64,000 nucleotides of DNA from assembly GCF_014764405.1 (NCBI RefSeq), contig NZ_CP061725.1:2976001-3040000 (forward strand), read 5' to 3'. This document shows, in pieces, positions 63,765 through 64,000 of this stretch. The notes under the pieces were generated by a model, which was not told the origin of the DNA, did no database searches, and worked only from the letters and a program-made list of their open reading frames with translations. Within the stretch, counting starts at the first letter, position 1. The number at the start of each line of letters is the position of its first letter. The stretch comes from Micromonospora craniellae. GTDB lineage: Bacteria > Actinomycetota > Actinomycetes > Mycobacteriales > Micromonosporaceae. Both the position numbers and the translations under genes were made by a program.

Positions 63765-64000
63765 ATGACGCCCGTACGATCCCTCGCCCGCGCCATGTTG
63801 AGCGGCATCTTCGTGGTCAGCGGCGCCCGCAACCTCGCCAACCCGCAACGTCTGGTGCCTGCGGCGCAGCCGGTCACCGATCGGGTGGCGCCGCTGCTGC
63901 AACGGGCCGACGCCCGCATCCCCACCGACACGGTGACGCTGATCCGTGCCAACGCCGCCGTCCAGCTCGGTGCCGGGTTGATGCTGGCCACCGGGAGGTT
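63765..64000 (+). CDS. DoxX family membrane protein (3' end outside window)
   Basis: ATG 63765 opens a frame that runs to the window edge (78 codons): VRSLARAMLSGIFVVSGARN, LANPQRLVPAAQPVTDRVAP, then LIRANAAVQLGAGLMLATGR. The first TM helix with FVVSGARNL and the conserved Asn in the second helix fit DoxX proteins, small four-TM proteins linked to redox and thiol stress. TATGAC lies 6 nt upstream. Confidence 0.82.
   Translation, partial: MTPVRSLARAMLSGIFVVSGARNLANPQRLVPAAQPVTDRVAPLLQRADARIPTDTVTLIRANAAVQLGAGLMLATGR

Noticed and set aside
1..64000. Search for tRNA, rRNA, CRISPR arrays, integrases or IS elements
   Set aside because: No cloverleaf-like sequence, spaced identical repeats, or transposase/integrase motifs were seen by eye; the GntR cassette resembles integrative-element regulators but has no recombinase nearby.

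Overview
The window is high-GC actinobacterial DNA, most likely Micromonosporaceae (Micromonospora or a close relative). This is inferred from gene content (a bacterial proteasome activator ending in GQYL, LytR-CpsA-Psr proteins, DUF5926, LppU-like, DUF397/XRE pairs), from frequent GTG starts, and from at least 19 start codons that sit 6-8 nt after a TANNNT -10 box (leaderless-type promoters). No rRNA, tRNA, CRISPR array, insertion sequence or phage was seen. The first and last genes are cut by the window edges.

Layout. 0-3.5 kb: NUDIX tail and a nucleotidyltransferase / glycerol-1-phosphate-dehydrogenase-like / CDP-alcohol phosphotransferase operon. 3.8-6.6 kb: GntR regulator, a UTRA-only protein, a small unknown protein and a frameshifted XRE gene. 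6.6-10.6 kb: GT4 glycosyltransferase, divergent Fpg/Nei glycosylase and a WbaP-like sugar transferase. 10.6-14.9 kb: LytS/LytTR two-component pair, then a DUF485 + sodium/solute symporter pair. 15-17.5 kb: ABC exporter. 17.5-19.1 kb: gene graveyard (truncated DUF559, truncated XRE next to DUF397). 19.3-22 kb: flavin reductase with a near-consensus parS site at its 5' end, and a second DUF485 + symporter pair. 22-27 kb: UXS-like epimerase and three LCP ligases. 27-38 kb: rhodanese, GDPD, histidine kinase, RsbW-like ATPase, DUF5926, arginine deiminase, NERD-like protein, prephenate dehydratase, AIM24, metallopeptidase, OsmC. 38-44.5 kb: two HAD phosphatases, proteasome activator Bpa, alpha/beta hydrolase, substrate-binding lipoprotein, dimethylargininase and Lrp. 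44.6-46.8 kb: a beta-propeller gene with an in-frame stop and an oxidoreductase remnant. 46.8-50 kb: YbjN/TY-Chap-like protein ending GMYL, DUF6457, mobA, fdhD. 50-53.6 kb: GAP-family and MFS transporters, an ArsR-type regulator, DUF4192. 53.8-57.3 kb: fructosamine-kinase-like, moaA, moaD, metallophosphoesterase. 57.4-60.6 kb: an EndoQ-like PHP domain fused to a UvrD-type helicase. 60.7-64 kb: LppU-like, an AAA ATPase behind a large palindrome, GNAT, DoxX start.

Genes that appear to work together: the GT4, sugar transferase, epimerase and three LCP proteins (extracellular glycopolymer synthesis and attachment); LytS/LytTR with the adjacent symporter (monocarboxylate sensing and uptake); mobA, fdhD, moaA and moaD (molybdenum cofactor); arginine deiminase and dimethylargininase (citrulline-forming hydrolysis of guanidino substrates). 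Six intergenic copies of a paired palindrome (GGAAGGG/CCCTTCC core) punctuate the window, and in three cases the repeat itself supplies the neighbouring gene's TAA stop.

Most interesting: a non-Bpa protein whose C-terminus copies the proteasome-docking tail of Bpa; the EndoQ-helicase fusion; a parS site and a DnaA-box cluster 6.6 kb apart; and the palindromic control region in front of the AAA ATPase gene.
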